Of a stretch of 64,000 bases of DNA, positions 1 to 8,276 are shown one piece after another. Under the pieces are notes generated by a model. It was not told the DNA's origin. It saw only the letters and a list, made by a program, of their open reading frames with translations, and did no database searches. Both the position numbers and the translations under genes were made by a program. Source of the stretch: Streptomyces sp. NBC_01275 (lineage in GTDB: Bacteria > Actinomycetota > Actinomycetes > Streptomycetales > Streptomycetaceae); the NCBI RefSeq assembly GCF_026340655.1, contig NZ_JAPEOZ010000001.1:5580001-5644000 (forward strand), read 5' to 3'. Positions within the stretch are counted from its first letter, which is position 1; each line of letters starts with the position of its first letter.

Positions 1-150
1 GTCGGTGGGGCGCTCGGGGCCGGGCCCATGCAGGCGATGGTCGCGACCGAGGCGGGTGCCGTGGACGACGTCGTGGCGGATGCCGTGGTCGACGTCGACG
101 CGGGCGCCGAGGTCCGGGGCGAGGCGCTCGAGGTCGCCCTCGCCCGGTAG
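1..150 (+). CDS. C-terminal end of an unidentified protein (partial)
   Basis: Reading frame 1 is open from the first base to a TAG at 148-150 and encodes the last 49 residues of a protein whose start lies left of the window. The tail is rich in Val, Ala and Asp, with repeated Asp-Val pairs and an ending in Ala-Arg. It carries no motif I recognise. Codon bias (G or C at the third position throughout) supports real coding. It is followed after 75 bp by the MFS gene on the same strand. Function cannot be assigned. Confidence 0.6.
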   Translation, partial: VGGALGAGPMQAMVATEAGAVDDVVADAVVDVDAGAEVRGEALEVALAR

Positions 151-225
151 GCCCGGCAAAGCTGAGGGAAATTCATCTTTGGCTGGATCTACCCACGAGT
201 ACGCCGGGGCCCTACGCTCGCCGCC

Positions 226-1449
226 ATGACAGAAGTGCTGCGGCGCGGTAGGGCCTCTTTGGCGTTCAGCTTCTTTGCGCAGGGGGCGGCCTTCGCTCTG
301 CTCGTGACGCGCATCCCGGCCATCCAGGATCGGTACGGCGTCTCGGACGCGCTGCTGCCCGCCTTTCTCGCCGCCGTGCCGGTCCTGGCCGGCGTCGGGA
401 GCGTGACGACCGAGCAGTTGGTGAAGCGGATACCGCCCAGCCTGCTGCTGCGCTGGTCCCAGCCGGTGGTGCTGCTGGCGCTGCTCGGGGTGGGCGCGGG
501 GGACGGGATGGTGGAGCTGGGCGTCGCCCTGGCCGCCTTCGGGCTCGCCGTGGGGGCGCTGGACGCCTCGATGAACATGCTCGGGGTGAGTCTGCAGCGG
601 GCGTACGGGCGCAGCATCATGCTCAGTTTCCATGCGGTGTACAGCCTGGGCGGGATCGTGGGGGCCTCGCTGGCGTGGGTGGGGGCGCACTGGCATCTCG
701 CGCTGTGGGTGTCGTATCTGCCGGTGGTGGCGGTGCTGCTGCCGGCGGCGCTGGTGGGGAGTCGGTGGTACGTCGACGGGGACGGCGGGGACGGCGGGCC
801 GGTGGAGGACGCCAAGGCGGGGGAGGGCGGGAGCCTGGTCTTCAAGCTGCTGCTGCCGCTGTGCCTGGTGATGAGCTTCGCGTACATCGGGGACTCGACC
901 GTCTCCAACTGGAGCGCGAAGTATCTGCAGGACGTGTTGGGGAGTTCGGAGCAGCTGGCGACCGTGCCGTACAACGTCTACATGGTCACCACGCTGGTCG
1001 GGCGGGCCATCGGGGACTTCGGGGTGCGGCGGTTCGGGGCGGCGGCCGTGGTGCGGCTGGGGGCGCTGGTGGCGGCGGGCGGGTTCGCTGTGGTGGCCGT
1101 GGCGCCGGGGGCGTGGGTGGGGATGCTGGGGTTCACGTTGGTGGGGCTGGGGCTGTGTGTGCTGGTGCCGCAGACGTTCGCGGCGGCGGGCCGGCTGTTC
1201 CCGGGCGCGTCGGACGCGGCGATCGCGCGGCTCAACGTCTTCAACTACGTCGGGTTCCTGGTCGGCTCGCCGTTGGTGGGGGCGCTGGGGGACGCGTGGA
1301 GCTATCGCGGGGCGATGGCGGTGCCCATGGTGTTGGTGCTGGTGACGTTGGTGTACGCCCGGTCGTTCGCCGCTCAACCGGACCGATACGGTGGCGGGCA
1401 TGAGCGGCCGCGCACAGCTGATGTGGGACGAGGCAGTAACGGGCTATGA
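226..1449 (+). CDS. MFS transporter (YbjJ/fucose-permease-like)
   Basis: A 407-residue integral membrane protein with about 12 hydrophobic segments in two halves, the usual major facilitator layout. The N-terminus runs straight into helix 1, followed by a conserved-looking RIPAIQDRYGVS stretch. Around residues 105-150 lies a segment with LDASMNMLGV and SFHAVYSLGGIVGA, which resembles the YbjJ/fucose-permease branch. The substrate cannot be read from sequence. The ATG at 226 fits the onset of hydrophobicity. The last 50 bp overlap the start of the downstream deacetylase gene in another frame, so the two are probably translationally linked. Confidence 0.85.
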   Translation: MTEVLRRGRASLAFSFFAQGAAFALLVTRIPAIQDRYGVSDALLPAFLAAVPVLAGVGSVTTEQLVKRIPPSLLLRWSQPVVLLALLGVGAGDGMVELGVALAAFGLAVGALDASMNMLGVSLQRAYGRSIMLSFHAVYSLGGIVGASLAWVGAHWHLALWVSYLPVVAVLLPAALVGSRWYVDGDGGDGGPVEDAKAGEGGSLVFKLLLPLCLVMSFAYIGDSTVSNWSAKYLQDVLGSSEQLATVPYNVYMVTTLVGRAIGDFGVRRFGAAAVVRLGALVAAGGFAVVAVAPGAWVGMLGFTLVGLGLCVLVPQTFAAAGRLFPGASDAAIARLNVFNYVGFLVGSPLVGALGDAWSYRGAMAVPMVLVLVTLVYARSFAAQPDRYGGGHERPRTADVGRGSNGL

Positions 1450-2572
1450 CTTCGGCCCGGACCATCCGATGGACCCGGTCCGGCTGGAGCTGACCCGGAG
1501 GCTGGTCGGCGCCCTGGGACTCGACCGTGAGGTGGAGGTGGTGGGCGCGAAGCCCGCCGGGGAGTCGACGTTGCGGCTGGTGCACCGGGAGGACTACGTC
1601 GAGGCCGTGAAGGCGGCTTCCATGGAGCCCGGGGCGGCGGACCCGTCGTATGGACTGGGGACGACGGACGATCCGGCGTTCGCGGGGATGCACGAGGTGT
1701 CCGCGTTGATCGCCGGGCTGTCGGTGGGGGCGGCGGAGGCGGTGTGGCGGGGGGAGGCGCTGCACGCGGTGAACTTCGCGGGCGGGCTGCACCACGCGAT
1801 GCCGGGCGGCGCCTCGGGGTTCTGTATTTACAACGACGCCTCGTTGGCCATTGCCCGGCTGTTGGAGCTGGGGGCGGAGCGGGTCGCGTATGTGGACGTC
1901 GACGTGCATCACGGGGACGGGGTGCAGGCGGCGTTCTGGGAGGATCCGCGGGTGCTGACGATCTCGCTGCACGAGCATCCTCGTACGTTGTTCCCGCAGA
2001 CCGGGTGGCCGGAGGAGACCGGGGCGGACTCGGCGGAGGGGTCGGCCGTCAATGTCGCCTTGCCTGCGGGGACCGGGGACGCGGGGTGGCTGCGGGCGTT
2101 CCACGCGGTGGTGCCGGAGCTGATCGCCGACTTCCGGCCGGATGTGCTGGTGACCCAGCACGGGGCCGACACGCACTTCGAGGATCCGCTGGCTCATCTC
2201 GCGGTGTCGCTCGATGCCCAGCGGGCGGTGCAGGTGGCCTGCCACGAGCTGGCGCACGCGTATGCCGGGGGGAAGTGGGTGGCGTTGGGCGGGGGTGGCT
2301 ATGCGGTGGTGGATGTGGTGCCGCGGTCGTGGTCGCATCTTGTGGGGATCGCGGCGGGGGCGCCGGTGGCGCCGGAGACGGTGATTCCGGAGAGTTGGCG
2401 GCAGGAGGTCTTCGCTCGTACGCGGCAGTTGGCGCCGGCGCGGATGACCGATGGGCGGTGGCCGGTGGGGTGGGCCTCGTGGGAGGCGGGGTACGACCCC
2501 GCGGATCGGCTGGATCAGGCCGTGCTGGCCACCCGGCGGGCTGTGTTCCCCCTTCGGGGGCTGTTGGCGTAG
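1400..2572 (+). CDS. acuC: AcuC-type histone deacetylase family protein
   Basis: A 390-residue, presumably cytoplasmic, member of the arginase-like zinc deacetylase family (HDAC/AcuC). It would remove acetyl groups from lysines; in Bacillus AcuC acts on acetyl-CoA synthetase. Visible family features are the paired active-site histidines in GLHHAMPGGASGFC, the metal ligands in VDVDVHHGDGVQ, and a late QHGADTH segment. Length is normal for AcuC. I chose the ATG at 1400, which begins MSGRAQLMWDE; a GTG at 1391 is possible. It overlaps the MFS gene by 50 bp. No acuA or acs gene is visible nearby, so the target is not indicated by context. Confidence 0.9.
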   Translation: MSGRAQLMWDEAVTGYDFGPDHPMDPVRLELTRRLVGALGLDREVEVVGAKPAGESTLRLVHREDYVEAVKAASMEPGAADPSYGLGTTDDPAFAGMHEVSALIAGLSVGAAEAVWRGEALHAVNFAGGLHHAMPGGASGFCIYNDASLAIARLLELGAERVAYVDVDVHHGDGVQAAFWEDPRVLTISLHEHPRTLFPQTGWPEETGADSAEGSAVNVALPAGTGDAGWLRAFHAVVPELIADFRPDVLVTQHGADTHFEDPLAHLAVSLDAQRAVQVACHELAHAYAGGKWVALGGGGYAVVDVVPRSWSHLVGIAAGAPVAPETVIPESWRQEVFARTRQLAPARMTDGRWPVGWASWEAGYDPADRLDQAVLATRRAVFPLRGLLA

Positions 2573-2620
2573 GGGTGGGGCCCTGCTGTTCTCGCCCCCG
2601 CCGCCCCTTCCCGTCCCGAA

Positions 2621-2706
2621 CCTGGGGGCTGCCGCCCCGGACCCCCGCTTTCGGCCCCTAGGGGGCATCGTCCTGGCTCCCCCAGCGGGGGACCCCACGG
2701 GCTGGG
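2621..2706. repeat. Streptomyces-type GC-rich intergenic repeat, copy 1
   Basis: A noncoding element between acuC and the next gene. It contains the run CCGCCCCGGACCCCCGCTT, then GGCCCCTAGGGGGC, a G-rich/C-rich hairpin with CCCCCAGCGGGGGACC, and CACGGGCTGG. A close relative with the same ordered blocks lies at 16720-16809. Such dispersed intergenic elements are common in Streptomyces. The internal inverted repeats could act as a terminator behind acuC. Confidence 0.7.
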
Positions 2707-2783
2707 GGTCGCGGTTACGCCAACTGTGGGGTGTTCCCCCGATTCCGCCCCAGTGACGTCCCTCGTCCGTCACCATCGCACCC

Positions 2784-3599
2784 GTGTTGAGTACCGGTGC
2801 GCTGCGGGCGCATCTGCTGGCTGCTCGGCTGGCCGGGGTGGTGGCGACCTCGCGGGAGGAGAGTCTGCGGAGTTATCGGCTGTTCGCGGCTCGTGATCCC
2901 CGGGTGTTGATCGGGCTTGATCCCGAATGGGCATGGGGGCAGCGGGAATTGCTCGCCTTGATGGCGGACAAGTGTGGGGTTTCGGCCGATCCGCTATGTG
3001 TTTCCGGGCATGATGTGATCGACCCGGAGCGGACGCTCGCGGCGCTGGAGGTCTTCGCCGAGCGGCTCGGGGCGGTCGCCGAGCGTGGCGGGGCGGTGCT
3101 GATCGGGACCGGGCATCCGCACCGGCTGCTGGGCTTCTACGCCGGCCTTGCGGACGCTTTGTCGACGGCGGGATGTGAGGTTCTGCGTCCGGCGCAGGGT
3201 CACTGTGTCGACATAACGACCCGGTTCGGTCTACGCACGTACCGCCTCGACTACGTACAGGGCGTCGCTCTGGTCCGGGAGGCCGGTGACGAACGCGCCG
3301 GTTGTGCGACCGGTGCACACAGTCATTCGCCGCTGCCGGTTCGACTGGCGCTCGCCGCGGCCGCCGAGGGCGGCGGACCCCTGCCGGATCTCGTGATCGG
3401 GGACCACGGGTGGGTCTGCGGGGCAGGTCAGCTGGGGTTCGAGGTCATTGGGCTGGCCGACACGGATGACCCCGCGCTGTTCGTGGGGGAGGCCGAGGGG
3501 GTGGTGTCCGTCGCCGTTCCACTTGATGACGCTGTGCGGTCCGATTACTACAGGCCGCTGACCCGCTACGTACTCAATCGAGCGTGTCTGTCACAGTAG
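2784..3599 (+). CDS. Conserved phosphatase-like protein
   Basis: A 271-residue soluble protein read from a GTG at 2784. I recall similar actinobacterial proteins labelled phosphatase, but no classical phosphatase signature is obvious, so the activity is tentative. Visible features are a GTGHPHRLLGFY segment near residue 112, a histidine-containing AQGHCVDI near 138, and LVIGDHGWVCGAGQLGFEVIGLAD near 205-230 (given here as family-like features rather than a defined motif). It stands between acuC and a small DNA-binding protein on the same strand. No signal peptide or membrane segment is visible. Confidence 0.55.
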   Translation: MLSTGALRAHLLAARLAGVVATSREESLRSYRLFAARDPRVLIGLDPEWAWGQRELLALMADKCGVSADPLCVSGHDVIDPERTLAALEVFAERLGAVAERGGAVLIGTGHPHRLLGFYAGLADALSTAGCEVLRPAQGHCVDITTRFGLRTYRLDYVQGVALVREAGDERAGCATGAHSHSPLPVRLALAAAAEGGGPLPDLVIGDHGWVCGAGQLGFEVIGLADTDDPALFVGEAEGVVSVAVPLDDAVRSDYYRPLTRYVLNRACLSQ

Positions 3600-3739
3600 G
3601 CCTGCGATGGGCCTGCGATGGGTGCACCTCTTCCCCACTCGCATCACCCGCCCCTACATTGGGGAGTGAGCACGCAACGACGAAGAGTCACCGGAAGGGG
3701 AAGCCGGTGGCCGTCGAGTGCGGAAGGTTCAGGTGTGTC

Positions 3740-3952
3740 ATGGCTGCAGCTGGCGAGAGGCCTCTGAACGAGGTTCAGTTCCTTACCGTGGCGGAAGTCG
3801 CCTCGGTGATGCGAGTGTCGAAGATGACCGTGTACCGGCTGGTGCACAGCGGTCATCTGCCCGCGATCCGGGTGGGGCGGTCCTTCCGCGTCCCCGAGCA
3901 AGCGGTTCACGAGTACCTCCGCGAGAGCTATGTGGGGGTGGAAACCGCCTGA
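3740..3952 (+). CDS. Small helix-turn-helix (excisionase/MerR-like) DNA-binding protein
   Basis: A 70-residue protein made almost entirely of an excisionase-family winged helix. The sequence FLTVAEVASVMRVSKMTVYR forms the helix-turn-helix, followed by LVHSGHLPAIRVGRSFRVPE, the typical wing, and a short C-terminal helix. I chose the ATG at 3740, with GGAAGG 12 nt upstream, because longer in-frame starts add non-conserved sequence. Streptomyces homologues of this size sit beside the bS22 gene, as here; I recall the S. coelicolor copy being called bdtA, but I do not assign the symbol. The gene ends at a strong hairpin terminator. Confidence 0.85.
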   Translation: MAAAGERPLNEVQFLTVAEVASVMRVSKMTVYRLVHSGHLPAIRVGRSFRVPEQAVHEYLRESYVGVETA

Positions 3953-3960
3953 CGGCACCC

Positions 3961-3991
3961 CCGGAGAGGCCCGGCGACCGGGCCTCTCCGG
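3961..3991 (+). terminator. Rho-independent-type hairpin after the HTH gene
   Basis: A perfect 14-bp stem (CCGGAGAGGCCCGG and its complement) closes a 3-nt loop, 8 bp after the HTH stop codon. No U tract follows, as is usual in Streptomyces. Confidence 0.8.
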
Positions 3992-4095
3992 CCTCGATTA
4001 CGACCTCAGCGCTCGGACGGGTAGGCTAGCCCCTTGTAGGTCGTATGGGCCCATGGCGCCCAGCACCGAGTGATGAGAAGTGAGCGAGGGTAGTC

Positions 4096-4194
4096 GTGGG
4101 CTCTGTTATCAAGAAGCGGCGCAAGCGGATGGCCAAGAAGAAGCACCGCAAGCTGCTCAAGCGCACGCGCGTCCAGCGTCGTAACAAGAAGTAA
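4096..4194 (+). CDS. Small ribosomal subunit protein bS22 (AURKAIP1/COX24-domain micro-protein)
   Basis: A 32-residue, extremely basic protein starting at GTG 4096. It begins [19 protein letters not shown], continues with [13 protein letters not shown], and stops at 4192-4194. This is the pattern of the actinobacterial AURKAIP1/COX24-domain protein, which was found as bS22 on the mycobacterial 30S subunit near the decoding region (established knowledge of the family). GAGGG lies 5 nt upstream of the GTG. About half of its residues are Lys or Arg. The gene is monocistronic and is followed by a hairpin at 4237-4275. Its size makes it easy to miss in automated annotation. Confidence 0.92.
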   Translation: MGSVIKKRRKRMAKKKHRKLLKRTRVQRRNKK

Positions 4195-4236
4195 GAGCGG
4201 GACGTTACTTCGCTCGACGCGAGCCGCGGAAACGTG

Positions 4237-4275
4237 GTGTGGCCCTCCACCGGGACTGTCGGTGGGGGGCCACAC
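4237..4275 (+). terminator. Hairpin terminator after bS22; start of the 337-bp bS22-epimerase gap
   Basis: A 16-bp stem beginning GTGTGGCC and ending GGCCACAC, with one G-T wobble and a 7-nt loop, lies 42 bp after the bS22 stop. The rest of the gap to 4531 has no convincing gene. It holds a short imperfect repeat of CAGTAC/GAGCAGT at about 4470-4505 and presumably the epimerase promoter. Confidence 0.75.
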
Positions 4276-4531
4276 GCATGCCCGGGGAGTGTGCGGCGGG
4301 CTGAACCGTGTGCGTATGCCTGGACGGCCTCGGACGGTCGCCGGACCATCGCTGATCTGGGCGTATGACAGGCTCGTATGGCGGCCTGTTCCCGTCACTT
4401 CGTGCATCGGGCGGTCATCACAGCGCAACATCAACCCGATAGGTTGGCTCGCGGGCGGGGAACGCGGCAGGGTACGAGCAGTACACGCAGTACGAGCAGT
4501 GCATCAGTGCGACGAGAGGGAGGCGCTGGTC

Positions 4532-5605
4532 TTGGGGAAGGTCGTGCTCGTGACCGGAGTGGCCCGTCAGCTGGGGGGCCGGTTCGTACGACGGATTCAG
4601 CGTGACCCGCGGGTCGAGCGAGTCATCGCGGTCGACGCGGTGCGTCCCGAGCATCATCTCGGCGGCGCCGAGTTCGTCCAGGCCGACATCCGGCAGTCCG
4701 CCATCGCGCGGGTGCTCGCCGAGACCGGCGCCGACACGGTCGTACACCTGGACGTGACGGCCAGCGCGCTGGGCAGCGGGAGCCGGACCACGGTCAAGGA
4801 GACCAACGTCATCGGCACCATGCAGCTGCTCGGGGCCTGTCAGAAGTCGCCGAGCGTGAAGCGGCTGGTCGTGAAGTCCAGTACGAACGTGTACGGGTCC
4901 GCGTCCCGAGATCCCGCCGTGTTCACCGAGACGACCCCGCCCAAGTCGCTGCCCAGCGGGGGCTTTGCCAAGGACACCGTCGAGGTCGAGGGGTATGTGC
5001 GCGGGTTCGCCCGGCGGCGGCCCGACGTCGCGGTGTGCGTGCTGCGGTTCGCCAACATCCTCGGGCCCACCGCGGAGACCCCGCTCGCCTCGTACTTCTC
5101 GCTGCCCGTGCTGCCGACCGTGCTCGGCTACGACCCTCGGCTGCAGTTCGTGCACGAGGACGACGTCATCGAGGTGCTGCGGATCGCCTCGCACGAGCCG
5201 GAGCGCGGCACCCTCAACAGCGGGACGTTCAACATCGCCGGCGACGGGGTGCTGCTGCTGTCGCAGTGCTCGCGGCGGCTCGGGCGGCCCACCGTGCCGT
5301 TGCTGCTGCCTGCCGTCACCTGGGCGGGCTCCCTGGTGCGTACGCTGGGCATGACGGACTTCTCGCCCGAGCAGATCCGGCTGCTCACCCACGGCCGGGT
5401 GGTGTCGACGGTCCAGATGCGCGAGACGCTGGGCTTCACGCCGAAGTACACGACGGCCGAGACCTTCGCGGACTTCGCGCGCACCCACGGGCCGGGACTG
5501 CTGCCGCCCCAGGCCGTCGCGGGAGCGGTCGACCGGGTCGCGGCGCTGCCCCTCGCGGGCGGCGCCCGTCCCGCGGTCCTTTCTCCGACGCAGAGCGCCA
5601 ACTGA
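4532..5605 (+). CDS. NAD-dependent epimerase/dehydratase family protein (atypical extended SDR)
   Basis: A 357-residue extended short-chain dehydrogenase-like protein. The N-terminal Rossmann motif is VLVTGVARQLGGRF, followed by VIAVDAV at the second strand and the ADIRQ segment of the cofactor site. The KSSTNVYGS stretch near residue 113 matches the active-site Ser/Thr strand. However, where the catalytic YxxxK should appear the sequence reads GGFAKDTVEVEGY, with Phe for Tyr and no Lys at +4, so classical epimerase chemistry is doubtful. I chose the TTG at 4532, preceded 8 nt upstream by GGGAGG, because it starts right at the first strand. The acyltransferase gene follows after 14 bp, so they form an operon. 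Confidence 0.85.
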   Translation: MGKVVLVTGVARQLGGRFVRRIQRDPRVERVIAVDAVRPEHHLGGAEFVQADIRQSAIARVLAETGADTVVHLDVTASALGSGSRTTVKETNVIGTMQLLGACQKSPSVKRLVVKSSTNVYGSASRDPAVFTETTPPKSLPSGGFAKDTVEVEGYVRGFARRRPDVAVCVLRFANILGPTAETPLASYFSLPVLPTVLGYDPRLQFVHEDDVIEVLRIASHEPERGTLNSGTFNIAGDGVLLLSQCSRRLGRPTVPLLLPAVTWAGSLVRTLGMTDFSPEQIRLLTHGRVVSTVQMRETLGFTPKYTTAETFADFARTHGPGLLPPQAVAGAVDRVAALPLAGGARPAVLSPTQSAN

Positions 5606-5619
5606 GGAGCGCATCAACG

Positions 5620-6726
5620 ATGGCGGACGCCAAGGTCATTCCGTTCGACGACGACCGGTCCCGCGGGAGCGCCGTAGCGCGGCCGCCGCGGCGCCGGAGC
5701 GCGGGGAGCCGGCGCAAGAAGGGCGAGTCGACGCCGGTCGTTCGCGGGATCGGCGAGATCGGCGAGTTCGGTGGGGTCCAGCCCCTGCCCACCAGGGCCG
5801 TTGAGCAGGATGATGTTCCTGTGACGGAAGTGACGGGCGGTCTCGACGCGCGGGACGAGGGGGCCGAAGGGGCCGATGGGGCCGAGAAGAGCCTGGAACG
5901 GCGGATCGCCGGCGGGCTGGCCTTCCTGCGCCGCCGCCTCACGGGCGACTACGAGGTCGACGACTTCGGCTACGACGAGGAGCTCACCGACCAGGTCCTG
6001 ATGTCCCTGCTGCGGCCGGTGTACGAGAAGTACTTCCGGGTCGAGGTGAAGGGCATCGAGAACATCCCGGCCGAGGGCGGTGCGCTGATCGTCGCCAACC
6101 ACTCCGGGACGCTTCCGCTGGACGGTCTGATGATGCAGGTCGCCGTCCACGACCGGCATCCCGCGGGCCGGCATCTGCGGCTGCTGGCCGCCGACCTCGT
6201 CTTCGTCCTGCCCGTCGTCAACGAACTGGCCCGCAAGCTCGGGCACACCCTTGCCTGCGCGGAGGACGCCGAACGGCTGCTGGGCCAGGGCGAGCTGGTC
6301 GGAGTGATGCCGGAGGGCTTCAAGGGCATCGGCAAGCCCTTCAGCGAGCGCTACAAGCTCCAGCGTTTCGGCCGCGGCGGCTTCGTCTCCACCGCGCTGC
6401 GCCAGGGCGCTCCGATCATCCCCTGCTCGATCGTCGGGGCGGAGGAGATCTACCCGATGATCGGCAACGCGAAGACCCTGGCCCGAGTCCTGGGCTTCCC
6501 CTACTTCCCCCTCACCCCGACCTTCCCCTGGCTCGGCCCCCTGGGCGCGGTCCCCCTCCCCACCAAGTGGACGATCCAGTTCGGCGAACCCATCCCGACC
6601 GACGGCTACCCGCCGGAGGCGGCAGAGGACCCGATGCTGATGTTCAACCTGACCGACCAGGTCCGCGAGCAGATCCAGCACACGCTCTACAAGCTGTTGG
6701 TGCAGCGGCGGTCGGTTTTCTTCTGA
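5620..6726 (+). CDS. PlsC-like 1-acyl-glycerol-phosphate acyltransferase family protein
   Basis: A 368-residue acyltransferase of the lysophospholipid acyltransferase superfamily. Residues 1-110 are a charged, low-complexity N-terminal region including a run of Arg/Lys near residue 25. The catalytic block begins at about 150 with VANHSGTLPLDG (His and Asp of the active site). MPEGFKGIGKPF, near 225, forms the Glu-Gly block, and PIIPCSIVGAEEIYP follows. The start at ATG 5620 has GAGGAG 10 nt upstream. Because it is coupled to an SDR-like protein, a joint role in membrane lipid or cell-envelope modification is plausible, but this is inference. Its final 31 codons are duplicated downstream. Confidence 0.85.
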   Translation: MADAKVIPFDDDRSRGSAVARPPRRRSAGSRRKKGESTPVVRGIGEIGEFGGVQPLPTRAVEQDDVPVTEVTGGLDARDEGAEGADGAEKSLERRIAGGLAFLRRRLTGDYEVDDFGYDEELTDQVLMSLLRPVYEKYFRVEVKGIENIPAEGGALIVANHSGTLPLDGLMMQVAVHDRHPAGRHLRLLAADLVFVLPVVNELARKLGHTLACAEDAERLLGQGELVGVMPEGFKGIGKPFSERYKLQRFGRGGFVSTALRQGAPIIPCSIVGAEEIYPMIGNAKTLARVLGFPYFPLTPTFPWLGPLGAVPLPTKWTIQFGEPIPTDGYPPEAAEDPMLMFNLTDQVREQIQHTLYKLLVQRRSVFF

Positions 6727-6948
6727 CGGGCTGTTCGGTGGGGCGGCCTTTTGGCTGGTGGGCGTGGCGGGGGCGCTGGCTGGAGTCGGTGGACGGAGTC
6801 CGGCGCAGCCGTGCGAAGCCCGCGGAGCGGTGCGAGGGCGGCGTTGGGGATGGGTCCCGATGCTGATGTTCAACCTGACCGACCAGGTCCGCGAGCAGAT
6901 CCAGCACACGCTCTACAAGCTGTTGGTGCAGCGGCGGTCGGTTTTCTT
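6630..6948 (+). repeat. 93-bp perfect direct duplication of the acyltransferase 3' end
   Basis: Bases 6630-6722, the last codons of the acyltransferase gene, recur without a mismatch at 6856-6948, offset by 226 bp. The second copy keeps the frame for MLMFNLTDQVREQIQHTLYK but lacks a start of its own and runs on to other residues. The spacer 6727-6855 is unique and noncoding. It reads as a dead gene-tail copy left by a local tandem duplication or gene conversion. Confidence 0.9.
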
Positions 6949-6976
6949 TCGACGGCTGGGGTGGGTTGTGTGGCGG

Positions 6977-7024
6977 TACGACGATGGGGGCGCCCCTCCT
7001 GAGAGGGGCGCCCCCATCGTCGTA
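6977..7024. terminator. Bidirectional 22-bp perfect hairpin terminator
   Basis: A fully paired 22-bp stem (it starts TACGACGATGGGGGCGCC) with a CTGA loop lies between the convergent acyltransferase and rsbN genes. It is 13 bp from the rsbN stop and can serve both strands. Confidence 0.9.
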
Positions 7025-7037
7025 GCGGTGGCCGGGT

Positions 7038-8276
7038 CTAGTCCGTGTCCTCGCTGTCGATGCCCAGGCCTGGGAGCAGGCCGGGGAGGAGCGGGGGGAG
7101 GGTGACGTCGGGTTGGGTGGTGGGGGTTGTGGTGGAGGGGGTGGTGGAGCCGGTTTCGTTGGGGGGGTCCAGGAGGCCGCCCGTGTTGCCGCCGAGGAGG
7201 CCGTCGTCGGTGGTGCCGGAGGTGGACGACTTGCCGGGGGCGTCGCTGTCGCCGCTGGGGTGGTGGGTGTCGGAGGCTCCGGCGCCCGTGCTCGGGGTGG
7301 TGGAGCGGTCGGTGTCCGAGGCGCCGGGGGAGGAGGGGGCGGCGTTCCGGCGGTTGCCGGGGCCGCTCCGGGGCGGGGGTTGGGGGAGGAGGGACTGGAG
7401 CGGGGCGACCTCTTCGTCTATGGCCTCGAAGACCGACGACACCTGCTGACTGACGTCCCCGAGCTGGACCGGCAAGCGGTCGCGCAGGGCGCCCCAGGCC
7501 TCGCGGTGCGAGCGGGAGAAGGCGTCGAGGGCCTGGATGGGGCCCAGGGAGCCCGGGTCGCGCTCGTACGCCTCGTGGAGGAGGCGGTGGCCCTCGGACG
7601 CGTCGTGCTGCATGCCGGACAGGGCGCGGCGGATCTCGCCGAGGGACTCGTGGTCGAGGTGACCGCTGCGGCCCCGCTCCATGAGCCGTCGGGCCTCGCT
7701 GAGCCGGGTGGAGGCCTGGTCGAGATAGGTGCGTCCGCGTTCGTCGTCGCCGTCGGCCAGGTAGTTGAGCTTGAAGTCCTCGATTCCGCGCTTGAGGCCG
7801 TAGAGCCCGTCGCCGGGCAGGGCGTCGGAGCTCGCGGCGGCGACTCCGCCGAACGCGCCCGCGGCGACGCCGACGCTGAGTCCGCCCGCGGTGAGCCCCT
7901 TGGCTAGGCGGGACCGCGGTCGGAACTTGCCCAGGGGACTGGCCCGGTGGGTGCCCCTCGCCCGGCGGGAGCGTTGCTCCGGCACCGAAGCCTGCGCCGC
8001 CTCGCCTCCCACGGTGCCCGCCTGCAGCATGGCCTCCATCGCGGCGACCAACTGGGCCCGCTGGACGACCTTGACCTCGGGGTCGAACTCCGGTTTGGGC
8101 AGCTCGGCGAGACTCGTCGCGAGGGCCAGGAGGCGGCCCTGCTCGGTCTGGTCCGCAGCGGCCTGCGCCGGCGGTGATCCTTCGGTCTGCTCGGCCGCCG
8201 TGCCCTGGGCGGACTGCTCCTCCAGGGTTTGGGCGAAGGCGTTCGCCCGCCGGTGCGCCGATACGTTCGCGATCAC
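7038..8276 (-). CDS. rsbN: RsbN, membrane-anchored anti-sigma factor for BldN
   Basis: A 412-residue protein that binds and inactivates the developmental ECF sigma factor BldN (established in S. venezuelae). The cytoplasmic N-terminus (residues 1-120) starts MIANVSAHRRANAFAQ and contains the helical sigma-binding part. One membrane segment lies at about 126-148 (AKGLTAGGLSVGVAAGAFGG). The outside part has a DUF5667-like helical domain (ALPGDGLYGLKRGIEDFKL, residues 152 onward) and a long Ser/Thr/Pro/Gly tail. I chose the GTG at 8276 because AGGAGG sits 8 nt upstream; the GTG at 8285 would lie on top of that site. It is directly downstream of bldN on the same strand, the gene order known for this pair. 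Confidence 0.9.
   Translation of the reverse strand: MIANVSAHRRANAFAQTLEEQSAQGTAAEQTEGSPPAQAAADQTEQGRLLALATSLAELPKPEFDPEVKVVQRAQLVAAMEAMLQAGTVGGEAAQASVPEQRSRRARGTHRASPLGKFRPRSRLAKGLTAGGLSVGVAAGAFGGVAAASSDALPGDGLYGLKRGIEDFKLNYLADGDDERGRTYLDQASTRLSEARRLMERGRSGHLDHESLGEIRRALSGMQHDASEGHRLLHEAYERDPGSLGPIQALDAFSRSHREAWGALRDRLPVQLGDVSQQVSSVFEAIDEEVAPLQSLLPQPPPRSGPGNRRNAAPSSPGASDTDRSTTPSTGAGASDTHHPSGDSDAPGKSSTSGTTDDGLLGGNTGGLLDPPNETGSTTPSTTTPTTQPDVTLPPLLPGLLPGLGIDSEDTD

Noticed and set aside
1241..2776. 511-codon minus-strand frame opposite acuC
   Set aside because: Composition is Arg/Pro/His with no domain, and the plus-strand frame encodes a complete deacetylase.
6856..7105. Second gene starting in the duplicated acyltransferase tail
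   Set aside because: It has no start signal, runs through the terminator hairpin and only preserves the copied codons.
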